Under the pieces are notes generated by a model. That model searched no databases. It was not told the origin of the DNA and was given only the letters and a program-made list of their open reading frames with translations. Source: Gemmatimonadota bacterium (lineage in GTDB: Bacteria; JAAXHH01). Taken from it: DNA of 64,000 nucleotides. Location: assembly GCA_009841265.1 (NCBI GenBank), contig VXMB01000014.1, positions 603,490-667,489 of the forward strand, written 5' to 3'. Below, in pieces: positions 34,986 to 44,556 of the stretch. Position 1 is the first letter of the stretch, and each line of letters starts with the position of its first letter. The position numbers and the translations under genes were made by a program.

Positions 34986-36143
34986 ATGGAATTCGCCTTG
35001 AGCGGCGACCAGGCCATGATGCGGGACACCGCCCGCCGGATCGCCGAGGAGAAACTGAAGCCCCACGCCCGGGACATCGACGAGCGCGAAGCCGTGCATT
35101 ACGATACGATCCGGGAACTCGGCGAGATGGGATTCATGGCCATGATGGTTCCTGAGGCGTACGGCGGCGCGGGCCTGGATACGCTCAGTTACGTGCTGGC
35201 CGTGGAGGAGTTTTCGAGGGTGTGCGCGTCGACCGGGGTATGCGTCTCGGTGAACAACTCCCTTTTCGCCGACGGCGTCTTCGCCTTCGGCACCGAAGAC
35301 CAGAAGAAGGCATATCTGCCGCCCCTGGGGCGAGGCGAGGCGCAGGCCTGTCTCGCGCTGACCGAGCCCGGCGCCGGGACGGATGTCGGCTCGACTGTGA
35401 CGTCGGCGCTGAAGGACGGCACGGAATACGTCATCAACGGCAAGAAGCACTTCGTGACCAACGGCGGTTTCGCCGACTACCTCCTCGTGCTGGTGACCAC
35501 CGCCCCCGGCACTGGCCATCGCGGCCTCAGCATGATTCTCGTGGAGAAAGGAACCCCCGGTTTCACCGTCGGCCGCCAGGAGCAGAAACTCGGCATCCGG
35601 GGTTCGGACACCAGCGAGCTGTTATTCGAGGATTGCCGTGTGCCGCAGACTAATCTGCTGGGCGAGGAAGGCCGGGGGCTGAATATCGCGCTGTCCATAC
35701 TGAACGGCGGTCGCATCGGCATCGCGGCCCAGGCCCTGGGCATCGCGCAGGGGGCCTACGACGCTTCCGTGCGGTATGCGAAGGAACGGACCCAGTTCGG
35801 CAAGCCCATCGCCGAGTTCCAGGCGATCGCCTTCAAGCTGGCGGAAATGGCGACCGAACTCGAGGCGGCGCGCCTGCTGACCTACCGGGCCGCGTGGCTC
35901 AAGGACGCCGGGCAGGACTACATCACGGCGTCGTCCATGGCCAAGCTGTACGCGTCCGAGGCCTCGATTCGGATCACGAACGAGGCCATTCAGATCCACG
36001 GCGGCTACGGCTACATCCGCGACTTCGACGTGGAACGATTCTACCGCGACGCACGGATCACCACCCTCTACGAAGGCACCTCCGAAGCCCAGAAGATCGT
36101 CATCTCGCGGAACATCCTGAAGTCGGACGGCGCCGGGTCCTAG
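34986..36143 (+). CDS. Acyl-CoA dehydrogenase
   Basis: A 385-residue flavoprotein, normal length for short/medium-chain acyl-CoA dehydrogenases. Seen: CLALTEPGAGTD and KHFVTNGGFAD (flavin and substrate region), ERTQFGKPI, IQIHGGYGYIRDFDVERFYRDARI and the C-terminal base region YEGTSEAQK (glutamate). It oxidises acyl-CoA to enoyl-CoA, passing electrons to ETF. GAGGGGG just before the ATG at 34986. No ETF or thiolase is near. Its stop sits in a 22-bp x 3 repeat. Confidence 0.95.
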   Translation: MEFALSGDQAMMRDTARRIAEEKLKPHARDIDEREAVHYDTIRELGEMGFMAMMVPEAYGGAGLDTLSYVLAVEEFSRVCASTGVCVSVNNSLFADGVFAFGTEDQKKAYLPPLGRGEAQACLALTEPGAGTDVGSTVTSALKDGTEYVINGKKHFVTNGGFADYLLVLVTTAPGTGHRGLSMILVEKGTPGFTVGRQEQKLGIRGSDTSELLFEDCRVPQTNLLGEEGRGLNIALSILNGGRIGIAAQALGIAQGAYDASVRYAKERTQFGKPIAEFQAIAFKLAEMATELEAARLLTYRAAWLKDAGQDYITASSMAKLYASEASIRITNEAIQIHGGYGYIRDFDVERFYRDARITTLYEGTSEAQKIVISRNILKSDGAGS

Positions 36144-36200
36144 GGCGTCCGGCGAAGGGGCCCAGGGCGTCCGGCGGTGGGTCCCGGGACGTCCGTCCCA
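36135..36200. repeat. 22-bp x 3 tandem repeat over a stop codon
   Basis: Units at 36135-36156, 36157-36178 and 36179-36200 share GGGTCC...GGGCGTCCGGCG-like sequence, the third more diverged. The acyl-CoA dehydrogenase TAG (36141-36143) is in the first unit. Confidence 0.8.
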
Positions 36201-36293
36201 CGCGCCCTGATCCCATCACAAGTCTTACAAGCCGGCACGCGCGATGGTACCCGCGCGGGCCTGGTTTTCCTTGACAAATTACCAAACAAACGT

Positions 36294-36361
36294 AGCGTAT
36301 ATTGACTCGCGCGGCATCCGACCATACAGCGTATATTGACACGCGCGACATACGGCCATAT
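36294..36361. repeat. 34-bp x 2 tandem duplication containing promoter elements
   Basis: Units at 36294-36327 and 36328-36361 both begin AGCGTATATTGAC and end near GACCATA/GGCCATA with about six differences. Each carries a TATATT and a TTGAC box, so the duplication multiplies promoter parts. Confidence 0.85.
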
Positions 36362-36364
36362 ATT
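36336..36364 (+). promoter_or_regulatory. Near-consensus promoter of parE-parC
   Basis: TTGACA (36336-36341), 17-bp spacer, TATATT (36359-36364); predicted start near 36371, about 85 bases before the parE ATG. The best promoter match I found in the window. Confidence 0.7.
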
Positions 36365-36456
36365 GTGCTAACTGCATGGCCTGACACGACATGTTCTAAT
36401 GGCGAAGCGGCATGATATGCATGTTGCCGCAGTCATCTGCTATCGGGAAAGGACCC

Positions 36457-38511
36457 ATGGCGACCCGGAACGGTACGAGAGACGGAGAGGACCAGCACAC
36501 CCAGCTCGACCTGCTCACGCCGCGGGAAGAAGGGGCGAACGGCAGGTCCGGCAACGGGAACGGTTCGCGCGGCAGCGGTGCCACGACCAACCAAAAACCA
36601 GTCGAATCGGAAAACGGCGCTCGACCTGATGAAGGCAACGGATCTCCGGCCGCACGGCCCGTCGACGGCAACGGATCTCCGGCCGCCACGGACACCGCGG
36701 CCGTCGCCGACGTCGCGGACGCCGCCGTCTACGACGAAAGCAAGGTCAAGACCCTCTCGTCGCTGGAACACATCCGGCTCCGTACCGGCATGTATATCGG
36801 CCGGCTCGGGAACGGCAGCGATCCCGAAGACGGCATCTACGTCCTCCTCAAGGAAGTGATCGACAACGCCGTGGACGAGTTCATCATGGGCCACGGCAGG
36901 CAGATCGACGTGTCCATCGAAGACAACCGGGTCCGCGTCCGCGACTACGGCCGCGGGATTCCCCTCGGCAAGGTCGTGGAGTGCACTTCGATCATCAACA
37001 CGGGCGCCAAGTACAACGACGAGGTCTTCCAGTTCAGCGTGGGACTGAACGGCGTAGGCGCCAAGGCGGTCAACGCCCTTTCCGTCGATTTCTGCGTCGT
37101 GGCCTACCGGGGCGGACGGTACGCGGAAGCGGTGTACGAGCGGGGGCAGTTGCTCGGCCAGAACGAAGGCGCCGCGGACGAGCCGGACGGCACCTATGTC
37201 GAATTCCTGCCCGACGAGGAGATCTTCGGGGAATACGCCTTCCAGCCGGACTACGTCGAACGCCGCATGTGGAATTACGCCTGCCTGAACAGCGGCCTCC
37301 GCCTGGTCTTCAACAGGAAGCGCTTCGTTTCCAGGTACGGCCTGCTGGACTTCCTCAAGGCCGAGGTGGGCGAGAACGTCCTCTACGAGCCCTCATACCA
37401 CAAGAGCCAGTACATCGAGTTCTCCTTCACGCACACCACGAATTACGGCGAGACGCTCTTCTCCTTCGTGAACGGCCAGTACACCGCGGACGGCGGGTCC
37501 CACCAGAGCGCGTTCCGCGAGGGCATACTCAAGGGCGTCAACGAATACTTCAAGAAGAACTACGGCGGGGTGGACGTGCGGGAGTCCATCGCGGGCGCCA
37601 TCGCCATCAAGCTGAAGGAACCCATTTTCGAATCCCAGACCAAGAACAAGCTGGGCAATACCGATATCCGGGGCTGGCTCGTCTCCGAAATCCGCAGCGC
37701 TGTGGTGGACTTCCTGCACAAGAACCAGGAGTCCGCCCAGAGGATCCAGGAGAAGATCACCCAGAACGAGCGCCTGCGGAAGGAACTGAACGCCGTCAAG
37801 AAGGAAGCCCGCGAGGCGGCCCGGCGCATCGCCATAAAGATCCCCAATTTCAAGGACTGCAAGTACCACTTCGATCACGCGAAGTTCGGGGAGGATTCCT
37901 CGATCTTCATCACCGAGGGGCCTTCGGCCGCCGGTTCCATGGTCTCGGCGCGGGACCCGCTCACCCAGGCGATCTTCGGACTCAAGGGCGTGCCGCTGAA
38001 CGTCTACTCCCGCACGCGGGCGGCCATCTACAAGAACGAGGAACTCTACAATCTCATGATGGCCCTCGGCATCGAGGACGGGATATCGAACCTGCGGTTC
38101 AACAAGGTGATCATCGCGACCGACGCCGATTACGACGGCTACCACATCCGCAATCTCCTGATGACCTTCTTCCTGAGCTATTTCGAGGAGATGGTGCTCG
38201 CGGGCCACGTCCACATTCTCGAAACCCCGCTCTTCCGGGTGCGCAACACGAAGGAAACCGTATACTGCTACAGCGAGAAGGAGCGGAACGCGGCTCTGGA
38301 CAGGATACGGGGGGCGGAAGTGACCCGGTTCAAGGGACTGGGCGAGATCTCGCCCGGCGAGTTCGGCCAGTTCATCGGTGCCGACATGCGGCTCGTGAAG
38401 GTCAACGTCCGTTCCATCCACAGCATACCGGAAACCCTCACCTTCTACATGGGCAAGAACACGCCCGAGCGCAGGGACTACATCGTGGAGAACCTGCTGG
38501 ACGAAGTATAG
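36457..38511 (+). CDS. parE: Topoisomerase IV subunit B (ParE)
   Basis: A 684-residue type IIA topoisomerase ATPase subunit. GHKL motifs: EVIDNAVDEF (Asn/Glu), RDYGRGIP and VGLNGVGAKAVNAL. Transducer and TOPRIM domains follow, with ATDADYDGYHI as the metal acids. The TOPRIM signature usually EGDSA reads EGPSA (ACC GAG GGG CCT TCG). A low-complexity N-terminal tail of about 85 residues includes a 33-bp duplication (GNGSPAA twice, near 36634-36686). The ATG at 36457 has GGAAAGGA before it. The sequence resembles Bacteroidetes ParE. It forms an operon with parC, gap 6 bp. Confidence 0.93.
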   Translation: MATRNGTRDGEDQHTQLDLLTPREEGANGRSGNGNGSRGSGATTNQKPVESENGARPDEGNGSPAARPVDGNGSPAATDTAAVADVADAAVYDESKVKTLSSLEHIRLRTGMYIGRLGNGSDPEDGIYVLLKEVIDNAVDEFIMGHGRQIDVSIEDNRVRVRDYGRGIPLGKVVECTSIINTGAKYNDEVFQFSVGLNGVGAKAVNALSVDFCVVAYRGGRYAEAVYERGQLLGQNEGAADEPDGTYVEFLPDEEIFGEYAFQPDYVERRMWNYACLNSGLRLVFNRKRFVSRYGLLDFLKAEVGENVLYEPSYHKSQYIEFSFTHTTNYGETLFSFVNGQYTADGGSHQSAFREGILKGVNEYFKKNYGGVDVRESIAGAIAIKLKEPIFESQTKNKLGNTDIRGWLVSEIRSAVVDFLHKNQESAQRIQEKITQNERLRKELNAVKKEAREAARRIAIKIPNFKDCKYHFDHAKFGEDSSIFITEGPSAAGSMVSARDPLTQAIFGLKGVPLNVYSRTRAAIYKNEELYNLMMALGIEDGISNLRFNKVIIATDADYDGYHIRNLLMTFFLSYFEEMVLAGHVHILETPLFRVRNTKETVYCYSEKERNAALDRIRGAEVTRFKGLGEISPGEFGQFIGADMRLVKVNVRSIHSIPETLTFYMGKNTPERRDYIVENLLDEV

Positions 38512-38517
38512 GACCCC

Positions 38518-40464
38518 ATGGCCTACGCCGATACCCTCTTCGAAGACTACTACCTGAAGTACGCCTCCTATTTCATCAAGGACCGGGCGATTCCGGAGAT
38601 CGACGATGGACTCAAGCCCGTGCAGCGCCGCATTCTGCATACCCTCTTCGAGATGGACGACGGGAAGTTCCACAAGGTCGCCAACGTGGTGGGCCAGACC
38701 ATGCGGTACCATCCCCACGGGGACCAGTCCATCTTCGGCTCGCTGGTCAATCTCGCGAACAAGGACATGTTCATCGAGAAGCAGGGGAATTTCGGCTCGA
38801 CCCTCACCGGCGACCCCGCCTCGGCGGCCCGGTACATCGAGTGCCGCCTGACGCCGCTGGCCAAGGAGGTGCTGCACGATCCGGAGATCACCGAGTACGT
38901 GGATTCCTACGACGGCCGCAACAGGGAACCCGTCGCCTTTCCGGCGAAGATTCCCGTCCTCCTTGCCATGGGCGCCGAGGGCATCGCCTCGAGCATGGCG
39001 ACCCGGATCCTGCCGCACAACCTCATCGAACTCATGGAGGCCCAGATCGCCTGCCTCCGGGACGAGCCCTTCGAGGTCCAGCCCGATTTTCCGACGGGGG
39101 GCCTGGTAGACGTCTCGGAATACAATGACGGCAACGGCAAGGTGATGATCCGCGCCCAGTTGGATGTGAAGGATCCCAAGCGCATCGTCATACGCCAGCT
39201 GCCCTTCGGTTCGACCACCGAAAGCCTGATCGCGTCCATCGAGGCGGCGGCGAAGAAGAACAAGCTGAAAATCGCCGGCATCTCCGACTTCACGGCGGAC
39301 GAAGTGGAAATCGAGATCCGCCTGGCCCGGGGCGTCCATTCCGAGGAAACCGTTGACGCCCTCTATGCCTTCACTGACTGCGAGTCCTCCATCTCCACGA
39401 ACGTGCTGGTCATCCGGACAGGCCACCCGTGCATACTGCCCGTTTCCGACGTGCTCAAGCACAACACGCAGCGGCTCCTGGAGGTTCTCGAAGCCGAACT
39501 GAAGATCGAACGGAAGCAGCTGCACGCGAAGCTGCGCGCGAAAACGCTGGAGCAGCTCTTCATCAAGGAACGGATATACAAGCGCATCGAGGAAGTCCGG
39601 GAGCAGGAAAAGATCCACGAAGCGATCCGGGCAGGGTTCGAACCCTTCGAATCCAGGGTGAAGGAACTGACGTCCGAGGATATCGATACGCTGCTCGGGG
39701 TGCCGATCCGGCGGATCTCCCTGTACGACATCAACCGTGCCAACGAGGAGATGAAGGCCATCCGCAGCCGCCTGCGGGAGATCAGGGATCACCTGGGCCA
39801 TCTTTCGGCCTACGCGATCACGCTCCTGGAAGGGCTCATCGGGCGGTACCGCGAGGCCTTTCCCCGCAGGACGACCATCACCGCTTTCAAGCGGGTCGAC
39901 GCCCGGGAGGCGGCGCAGCGGAACCTGGCGCTCAAGTACGACCGGAGCACCGGATACCTGGGGTATGGACTGGGCAGCGGCGACACCCTCTTCGAAGTGT
40001 CGCCCTATGACCGGGTCCTCGTGATCCGCAAGACCGGCGCCTACGCGCTCCACGACGAGATCGAACGGCTCTTCGTGGACAAGGGCATGCTGTACTGCGG
40101 GTTCGTCGATCCCGACCTGGTGTTCACCATGATCTACCGGGACCGGAAGGGCCATCCCTACGTCAAGCGCTGCAAGCTGGACAAGTTCATTCTGAACCGG
40201 GGATACGAGCTCGTGCCCGAGGGTTGCCGTATCCTTCAACTGACCACGGATACCGACGTCACGGCGAATATCACCTACAAGCCCACGCCGCGGATGCGGG
40301 TCTTAGAGGAAGCCTTCGCTCTTTCGCTCTTTCCCGTTCGGGGGAACCGGGCCAAGGGCATCCGCCTGGCCCCGAAGGCGCTCAAGGGCGTGAGGCTGAC
40401 CAGGAAGCCGGAGCAGGCGGAACCCACGGCTCCCCCGGCCGATCCCGGACAAGGCGAGGACTGA
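38518..40464 (+). CDS. parC: Topoisomerase IV subunit A (ParC), short form
   Basis: A 648-residue DNA-cleaving subunit. The winged-helix/tower core starts MAYADTLFEDYY. The catalytic tyrosine is Tyr106 in SAARYIECRLTP, with RYHPHGDQS ahead of it. The coiled-coil tower is at about 300-430. After the breakage domain there is only a reduced C-terminal part (about 470-630) instead of a full six-blade pinwheel, as in Bacteroidetes-type ParC. A Pro/Ala/Glu-rich tail ends it. With ParE it decatenates chromosomes. The next gene starts one base later. Confidence 0.93.
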   Translation: MAYADTLFEDYYLKYASYFIKDRAIPEIDDGLKPVQRRILHTLFEMDDGKFHKVANVVGQTMRYHPHGDQSIFGSLVNLANKDMFIEKQGNFGSTLTGDPASAARYIECRLTPLAKEVLHDPEITEYVDSYDGRNREPVAFPAKIPVLLAMGAEGIASSMATRILPHNLIELMEAQIACLRDEPFEVQPDFPTGGLVDVSEYNDGNGKVMIRAQLDVKDPKRIVIRQLPFGSTTESLIASIEAAAKKNKLKIAGISDFTADEVEIEIRLARGVHSEETVDALYAFTDCESSISTNVLVIRTGHPCILPVSDVLKHNTQRLLEVLEAELKIERKQLHAKLRAKTLEQLFIKERIYKRIEEVREQEKIHEAIRAGFEPFESRVKELTSEDIDTLLGVPIRRISLYDINRANEEMKAIRSRLREIRDHLGHLSAYAITLLEGLIGRYREAFPRRTTITAFKRVDAREAAQRNLALKYDRSTGYLGYGLGSGDTLFEVSPYDRVLVIRKTGAYALHDEIERLFVDKGMLYCGFVDPDLVFTMIYRDRKGHPYVKRCKLDKFILNRGYELVPEGCRILQLTTDTDVTANITYKPTPRMRVLEEAFALSLFPVRGNRAKGIRLAPKALKGVRLTRKPEQAEPTAPPADPGQGED

Positions 40465-40465
40465 C

Positions 40466-41446
40466 ATGACCCTGGAAATGCGCATCGGCCTGGGACAGTT
40501 CAACGTGCTCACCGACGAGAAACTGGCCTACATCAAGCAGCTCGGCGCAGACGACTTCCTCATGAACACGCCGAAACTGCCGGGCGAGAAGCGCTGGGAG
40601 CTGGAGGACCTGGTCGACCTGAAGAAGCGGGCCGACCACGCCGAACTGCGCCTGATGGCCCTGGAGAACGTCCCCATCCCCTTCTACGACAAGGCCATGC
40701 TGGGGCTGCCGGGCCGCGACGAGCAGATTGAAAACATGAAGTACACGATCCGGAACATGGGCAAGGCGGGCATTCCCATCCTGGGGTACCACTGGATCCC
40801 CAGTTCCGTCTGGCGGACGCCCGATCCCGCCGTGCTCCGCGGCGGGGCGACGGCCACACGGTTCGATTTCGAGGCCCACCGGGACGCGGAACCCACCTTC
40901 GGCCGGATCTTCACGGCAGATGAGATGTGGGACAACTACGAATACTACATGTCAAGGATCCTGCCGGTCGCCGAGGAAAGCAACGTCAAGCTCGCCCTGC
41001 ATCCCGACGACCCGCCCATCCCCATGCTGGGCGGCGTGGCGCGGATCTTCAGCCGCTTCGAGGGCTTCAAGCGGGCCATGGACTCCTTCGACAGTCCGTA
41101 CCACGGCCTGGATTTCTGCATGGGATGCTGGTCGGAGATGGGGGGTCACGACTACGTGATCAAGGCCATTCGGCACTTCGGCGGCGCGGGCAGGATCATC
41201 TACGTCCACTTCCGCGACGTGCAGGGGAACGTGCCCTGTTTCAACGAGTGCTTCATCAACGAGGGGAACGTGGATCCCTACGAGGTCATGCGGACCCTGA
41301 AGGAGGTCGGGTTCAACGGGTTCATGATCACCGACCACGTGCCCCGTTTCGTGGACGACACCGACTGGCATCACCGGGGGCGCGCCTACGCCATCGGTTA
41401 CATGACGGCCATGCTGGAGATGGTGAACAAGCTGCGGCCCGCCTAG
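40466..41446 (+). CDS. Mannonate dehydratase-like protein
   Basis: A 326-residue UxuA-family TIM barrel. The hallmark LALHPDDPP is intact. Likely metal ligands are the cysteine in DFCMGCWSE, the histidine in VHFRDVQGN and the aspartate/histidine in TDHVPRF. UxuA dehydrates D-mannonate to 2-keto-3-deoxygluconate in glucuronate breakdown. It is shorter than E. coli UxuA (about 394 residues). The gene follows parC almost directly, so it seems to share the topoisomerase transcript, which is odd for a catabolic enzyme. It fits with the aldonate dehydratase at 15440. Confidence 0.87.
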   Translation: MTLEMRIGLGQFNVLTDEKLAYIKQLGADDFLMNTPKLPGEKRWELEDLVDLKKRADHAELRLMALENVPIPFYDKAMLGLPGRDEQIENMKYTIRNMGKAGIPILGYHWIPSSVWRTPDPAVLRGGATATRFDFEAHRDAEPTFGRIFTADEMWDNYEYYMSRILPVAEESNVKLALHPDDPPIPMLGGVARIFSRFEGFKRAMDSFDSPYHGLDFCMGCWSEMGGHDYVIKAIRHFGGAGRIIYVHFRDVQGNVPCFNECFINEGNVDPYEVMRTLKEVGFNGFMITDHVPRFVDDTDWHHRGRAYAIGYMTAMLEMVNKLRPA

Positions 41447-41457
41447 CCGTCACCCGC

Positions 41458-44175
41458 CTAGAGCGAGAACCAGTAGTTGAACTTCAAGAGGAAGATGTTC
41501 GAGGGATAGGTGTCGAACAGGTCGTTCAGGTCCTGCCCCGCGTCGAACTCGCCCGTGCCGCCCGAGCGGCTGCGCTGCTGCTGCCACACGAGGAACAGCG
41601 TCGAACCCGGCGTATACTCCCACCTCAACACCAGGTTCGACCGGAACTGGCGGAAGTTGAAGTCCGGATCGCCGAAGGAATAGTCGGTCCGGCCGTCCAT
41701 ATTCTCATCCACGCGGTAAGTTTCGTCTGAATCGTCGTAGGCCAACTGGCCGTCCGAAAACAGTTCGAATCGGTCCGCGAACCGGTCGGCCCGTGGGTCC
41801 GTAATCCGCTTGAACCGGGCGTAGCGGCCGGCCGATACGAAGGGCTGGCCATAGTACTGGATGGACATGTTGTTGGTGATACTGTAGTTGAGCCGGATAC
41901 CGATCCCAAGTGTCTTCTGTTCGACGCGGCCCAGCAGATAACGGTCCGCCTGGTAGGTCGGGCCCGCCATGTCGGCCAGGCCTACCTGGTCCGCGTCGTC
42001 GAACGTTTCGTTGGACACGTACTGCAATTCGTTCCGGGCGGTGTCGAAAAACGGATTGATACGGATATTCATGGCGTTACTCGGCCGGTACCGCATGGAC
42101 AGGTACACCCAGCTCGAGTTTCCTGCGTCATCGCGGCGCCGGTTGTGGCCACCGCCGATGCCGAAACTGACCGGCTTGCGTCCATCGGTGTCGACGTCGA
42201 AATTGAATTCCACGTTGCCCGGTGATTTCAGGGCCGGCCCGCCGCGCAGGGCGGTGGTGGACAGGCCTTCGATCTCCGAGTTCACGTTGAACCACACCCA
42301 CCAGTAGTTGTTGAACTGCCCGCCCCCGTTGACGTTGCCGCCCAGGAACTTCCGGTCCCCGCCGAAGGTGAACCCCTGCCACTGGTTCAGGAATACATTG
42401 TACTCACGGAAGATCCGGTTCGGTTTTTCAGACCGGTAACCGAACCAGCTGTTTTGCATGAAAACGTCGGCCTGTCGCAGGAATCCCACGTCGTTCAGTT
42501 CGAGTCCCGGTGAGCGCCAGGTCCCGGAGATCCCCATGTTCCACGGGCTGTTTCCCGAACGGCCTATGCCGAAGCTGCCACCATGGCCGCTCAGGGCGGT
42601 CCGCGTCGAGTCGAGGGCCACGTAGTCGGCGTCGGGACGCTGGTAGTACCGTGCGGAATTGCGTTGCACGCGGGTAATCGCCTCCGGTTCGCCCCGGATG
42701 TGGCTGAACGACATGCTCGCGTTGAGCCAGTAGGTCCGGTCGCTCCACTGGTGGCGGAAATCGATCCCGCCCGTGTAGGCCGCCCGGTTGAGGAAATCGA
42801 AGTGGGTCCTGTTGTTGTTCCGGTTGGTCGCCGTGAGCATCGTACCCAGCGATGTGCCCCCGTCGTTGAAGTCCTGCTGCAGGCGCGCGATCAGGTAGTT
42901 GGTCAGCGGTTCCACGGATTCTTCGCTCCGCGCGCCCTTCGTGTCTATCCGGGCGGCGGTTTCCGCGGTCACCGCGTCCACGATCCCGATGGACAGGCCG
43001 TCCGGTGTCTTGCCGGTAATCTTCGCGGCGGCGAGTATGGGCGTATTCCGGGGCTTGTCCATGGTCTGGCCGTCGGAGAGGTCCGGGCTCCGCTGGGGAG
43101 ACCGGCCGATGCGCCGTGAGTAGAACAACTGATCGTTCCGGAACGGACCGCCGCCGCCTACCTGGAATTCGGTGATGTTCTTCCCTTCGACGAAGAGGGG
43201 CCGCCGCTCTTCGAAGAACAGCTCGAAGGCCGACAGGTTGACCCGCGAAGGATCCGCCTCGACCTGGCCGAAGTCGGGGTTCACGGCCAGGTCCATGGTG
43301 ATGTTGCCGGCGAGCCCGATCTTGCCGTCCAGTCCGATGCGCCCGTCGGTGCGCTGGCCGTCGCGGAAGGGGTTCTGTGCTTCGGCCTGGAACCGGTTCA
43401 GGTCGCCCACGACGTAGGGCAGGATCTCGATCCGGTGGGAAGATTCGATCCCTTCCAGGCCGCGCAGTTCACCGAACAGGCTGACCCAGCCCGGCGAATT
43501 CCGGTGGATGTGCTGCCAGCCTGAACGCTCCTCGCGGCGGTACAGCCTTCTTTGTACCTGCAGGCCCCATACCTGTCCCTCCTCGCCGGAGAACCGCAAC
43601 TGGCTTAAGGGTATGCGCATCTCGGCGAGCCATCCATCTTCGTCGATGGTGGACGCTCCGAACCATACGGGGTCCCAGCTCGGGTCCCAGTCGTTGCCGT
43701 CGTTCGATATGGCCTCGTCGCCCCGCCCGCCGGAGGCGGTCAGCGTGAAGGAAAATGCCGTGCGCTTGTCGTGGTAGCTGTCGAAATGGATCTCCACCCA
43801 GTCGTTGTCCCAGTCGTCCCGCCGGGTCACGCGGTTGGTAATCCGGTCCGGTTCGGTATCGAAGGCTCGGATCAGCACATAGAGGTTATGATCGTCGAAA
43901 AGGATCTTGAAGGCCGTCTGTTGCGTAGGCTCCCCGCCGTCATCGGGATCCAGCTGTGTAAAGTCGCCGGACCACTCCACGTCGTTCCAGGCCGGATCAT
44001 CGCCCCTGCCGTCGATGTCGGGGGGCAGCGACGTGAGGTGCCGGGTATTGTACACCCGTTTTTCCGGCGCCGGCTGGCGTGCTTCGGATTCCACGGGTCC
44101 CAGTATGATCAGGGCGGACAGGGTGATCGTCCACCGATGCAGTCTGTTCAGAAACAAGGTATGTCCTCCAGCCAT
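41458..44175 (-). CDS. DUF5916 protein with CBM9-like N-terminus
   Basis: A 905-residue envelope protein. It has a signal segment (about 1-33) and a family-9 carbohydrate-binding-like domain (about 45-215; DDPAWNDVEW, DWVEIHFDSY). The C-terminal DUF5916 region of about 650 residues has amphipathic beta-strands ending in an aromatic residue (YWFSL), as in outer-membrane beta barrels. Members are abundant in Bacteroidetes and relatives and are presumed to act in carbohydrate uptake or surface binding. GAGGA 8 bases before the ATG at 44175 decides the start over 44196. It converges on the mannonate dehydratase with 11 bp between. Confidence 0.85.
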   Translation of the reverse strand: MAGGHTLFLNRLHRWTITLSALIILGPVESEARQPAPEKRVYNTRHLTSLPPDIDGRGDDPAWNDVEWSGDFTQLDPDDGGEPTQQTAFKILFDDHNLYVLIRAFDTEPDRITNRVTRRDDWDNDWVEIHFDSYHDKRTAFSFTLTASGGRGDEAISNDGNDWDPSWDPVWFGASTIDEDGWLAEMRIPLSQLRFSGEEGQVWGLQVQRRLYRREERSGWQHIHRNSPGWVSLFGELRGLEGIESSHRIEILPYVVGDLNRFQAEAQNPFRDGQRTDGRIGLDGKIGLAGNITMDLAVNPDFGQVEADPSRVNLSAFELFFEERRPLFVEGKNITEFQVGGGGPFRNDQLFYSRRIGRSPQRSPDLSDGQTMDKPRNTPILAAAKITGKTPDGLSIGIVDAVTAETAARIDTKGARSEESVEPLTNYLIARLQQDFNDGGTSLGTMLTATNRNNNRTHFDFLNRAAYTGGIDFRHQWSDRTYWLNASMSFSHIRGEPEAITRVQRNSARYYQRPDADYVALDSTRTALSGHGGSFGIGRSGNSPWNMGISGTWRSPGLELNDVGFLRQADVFMQNSWFGYRSEKPNRIFREYNVFLNQWQGFTFGGDRKFLGGNVNGGGQFNNYWWVWFNVNSEIEGLSTTALRGGPALKSPGNVEFNFDVDTDGRKPVSFGIGGGHNRRRDDAGNSSWVYLSMRYRPSNAMNIRINPFFDTARNELQYVSNETFDDADQVGLADMAGPTYQADRYLLGRVEQKTLGIGIRLNYSITNNMSIQYYGQPFVSAGRYARFKRITDPRADRFADRFELFSDGQLAYDDSDETYRVDENMDGRTDYSFGDPDFNFRQFRSNLVLRWEYTPGSTLFLVWQQQRSRSGGTGEFDAGQDLNDLFDTYPSNIFLLKFNYWFSL

Positions 44176-44556
44176 TTGTGGGTCCTCGCCGACCATCGAT
44201 TCACGCGCTGCATCTAAGACAGGGAAACGACCTGAATGGTTGCGTTTTTTCGAGGCCCTCGGTTCTCACGCAACGACATCGAACGGCGAGACGTACTGCA
44301 TACATTCCTCCGGTCCATCCTATTCACAAAACCTGTCCGATTTTCCCCTCCGCGGATGCACTTGTAATTTCTCCCCGGCCGGCGGAGTGCGCCCACACAC
44401 CCGCATCCTTCATTTAATATGCTTTTGCCTATCGGGAATCACGGCTGCATATTATCGTTCAGGCGGCACCATTGCCGCCCGTCGCGCCTTCCGGTTTTTC
44501 GCCGCTGCGCGCGGCCGTACCCCGCAGCCGTACATCGCATTGCGCGGAGATCCCAC
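44176..44556. other. Divergent intergenic region
   Basis: 381 bp between the DUF5916 gene (-) and sulfatase (+). It contains an inverted-repeat structure at 44239-44274 (outer GTTGCGT/ACGCAAC, inner CGAGG-C-CCTCG). On the plus strand there is a weak promoter candidate: TTGCCT (44425-44430), 17 bp, CATATT (44448-44453). The frame upstream of the sulfatase start is open but not conserved-looking. Nothing else supported. Confidence 0.45.
44239..44274. promoter_or_regulatory. Nested inverted repeat
   Basis: GTTGCGT (44239-44245) pairs with ACGCAAC (44268-44274); inside, CGAGG (44251-44255) pairs with CCTCG (44257-44261). It may fold in the leader of the DUF5916 message or bind a regulator. Confidence 0.35.

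Larger units (their letters stand above)
36201..36456. other. Leader region of the topoisomerase IV operon
   Basis: Following the repeat at 36135-36200, this AT-richer stretch contains three TTGAC(A/T) boxes at 36271, 36302 and 36336 and a 34-bp tandem duplication. No coding sequence is apparent before the parE start at 36457. Confidence 0.6.

Noticed and set aside
36294..36361. 34-bp duplication as a mini CRISPR
   Set aside because: Only two adjoining copies with no spacer between them and no cas gene nearby; a promoter duplication explains it.
37393..40239. 948-codon minus-strand open frame
   Set aside because: Antisense shadow across parE and parC; no domain recognised.
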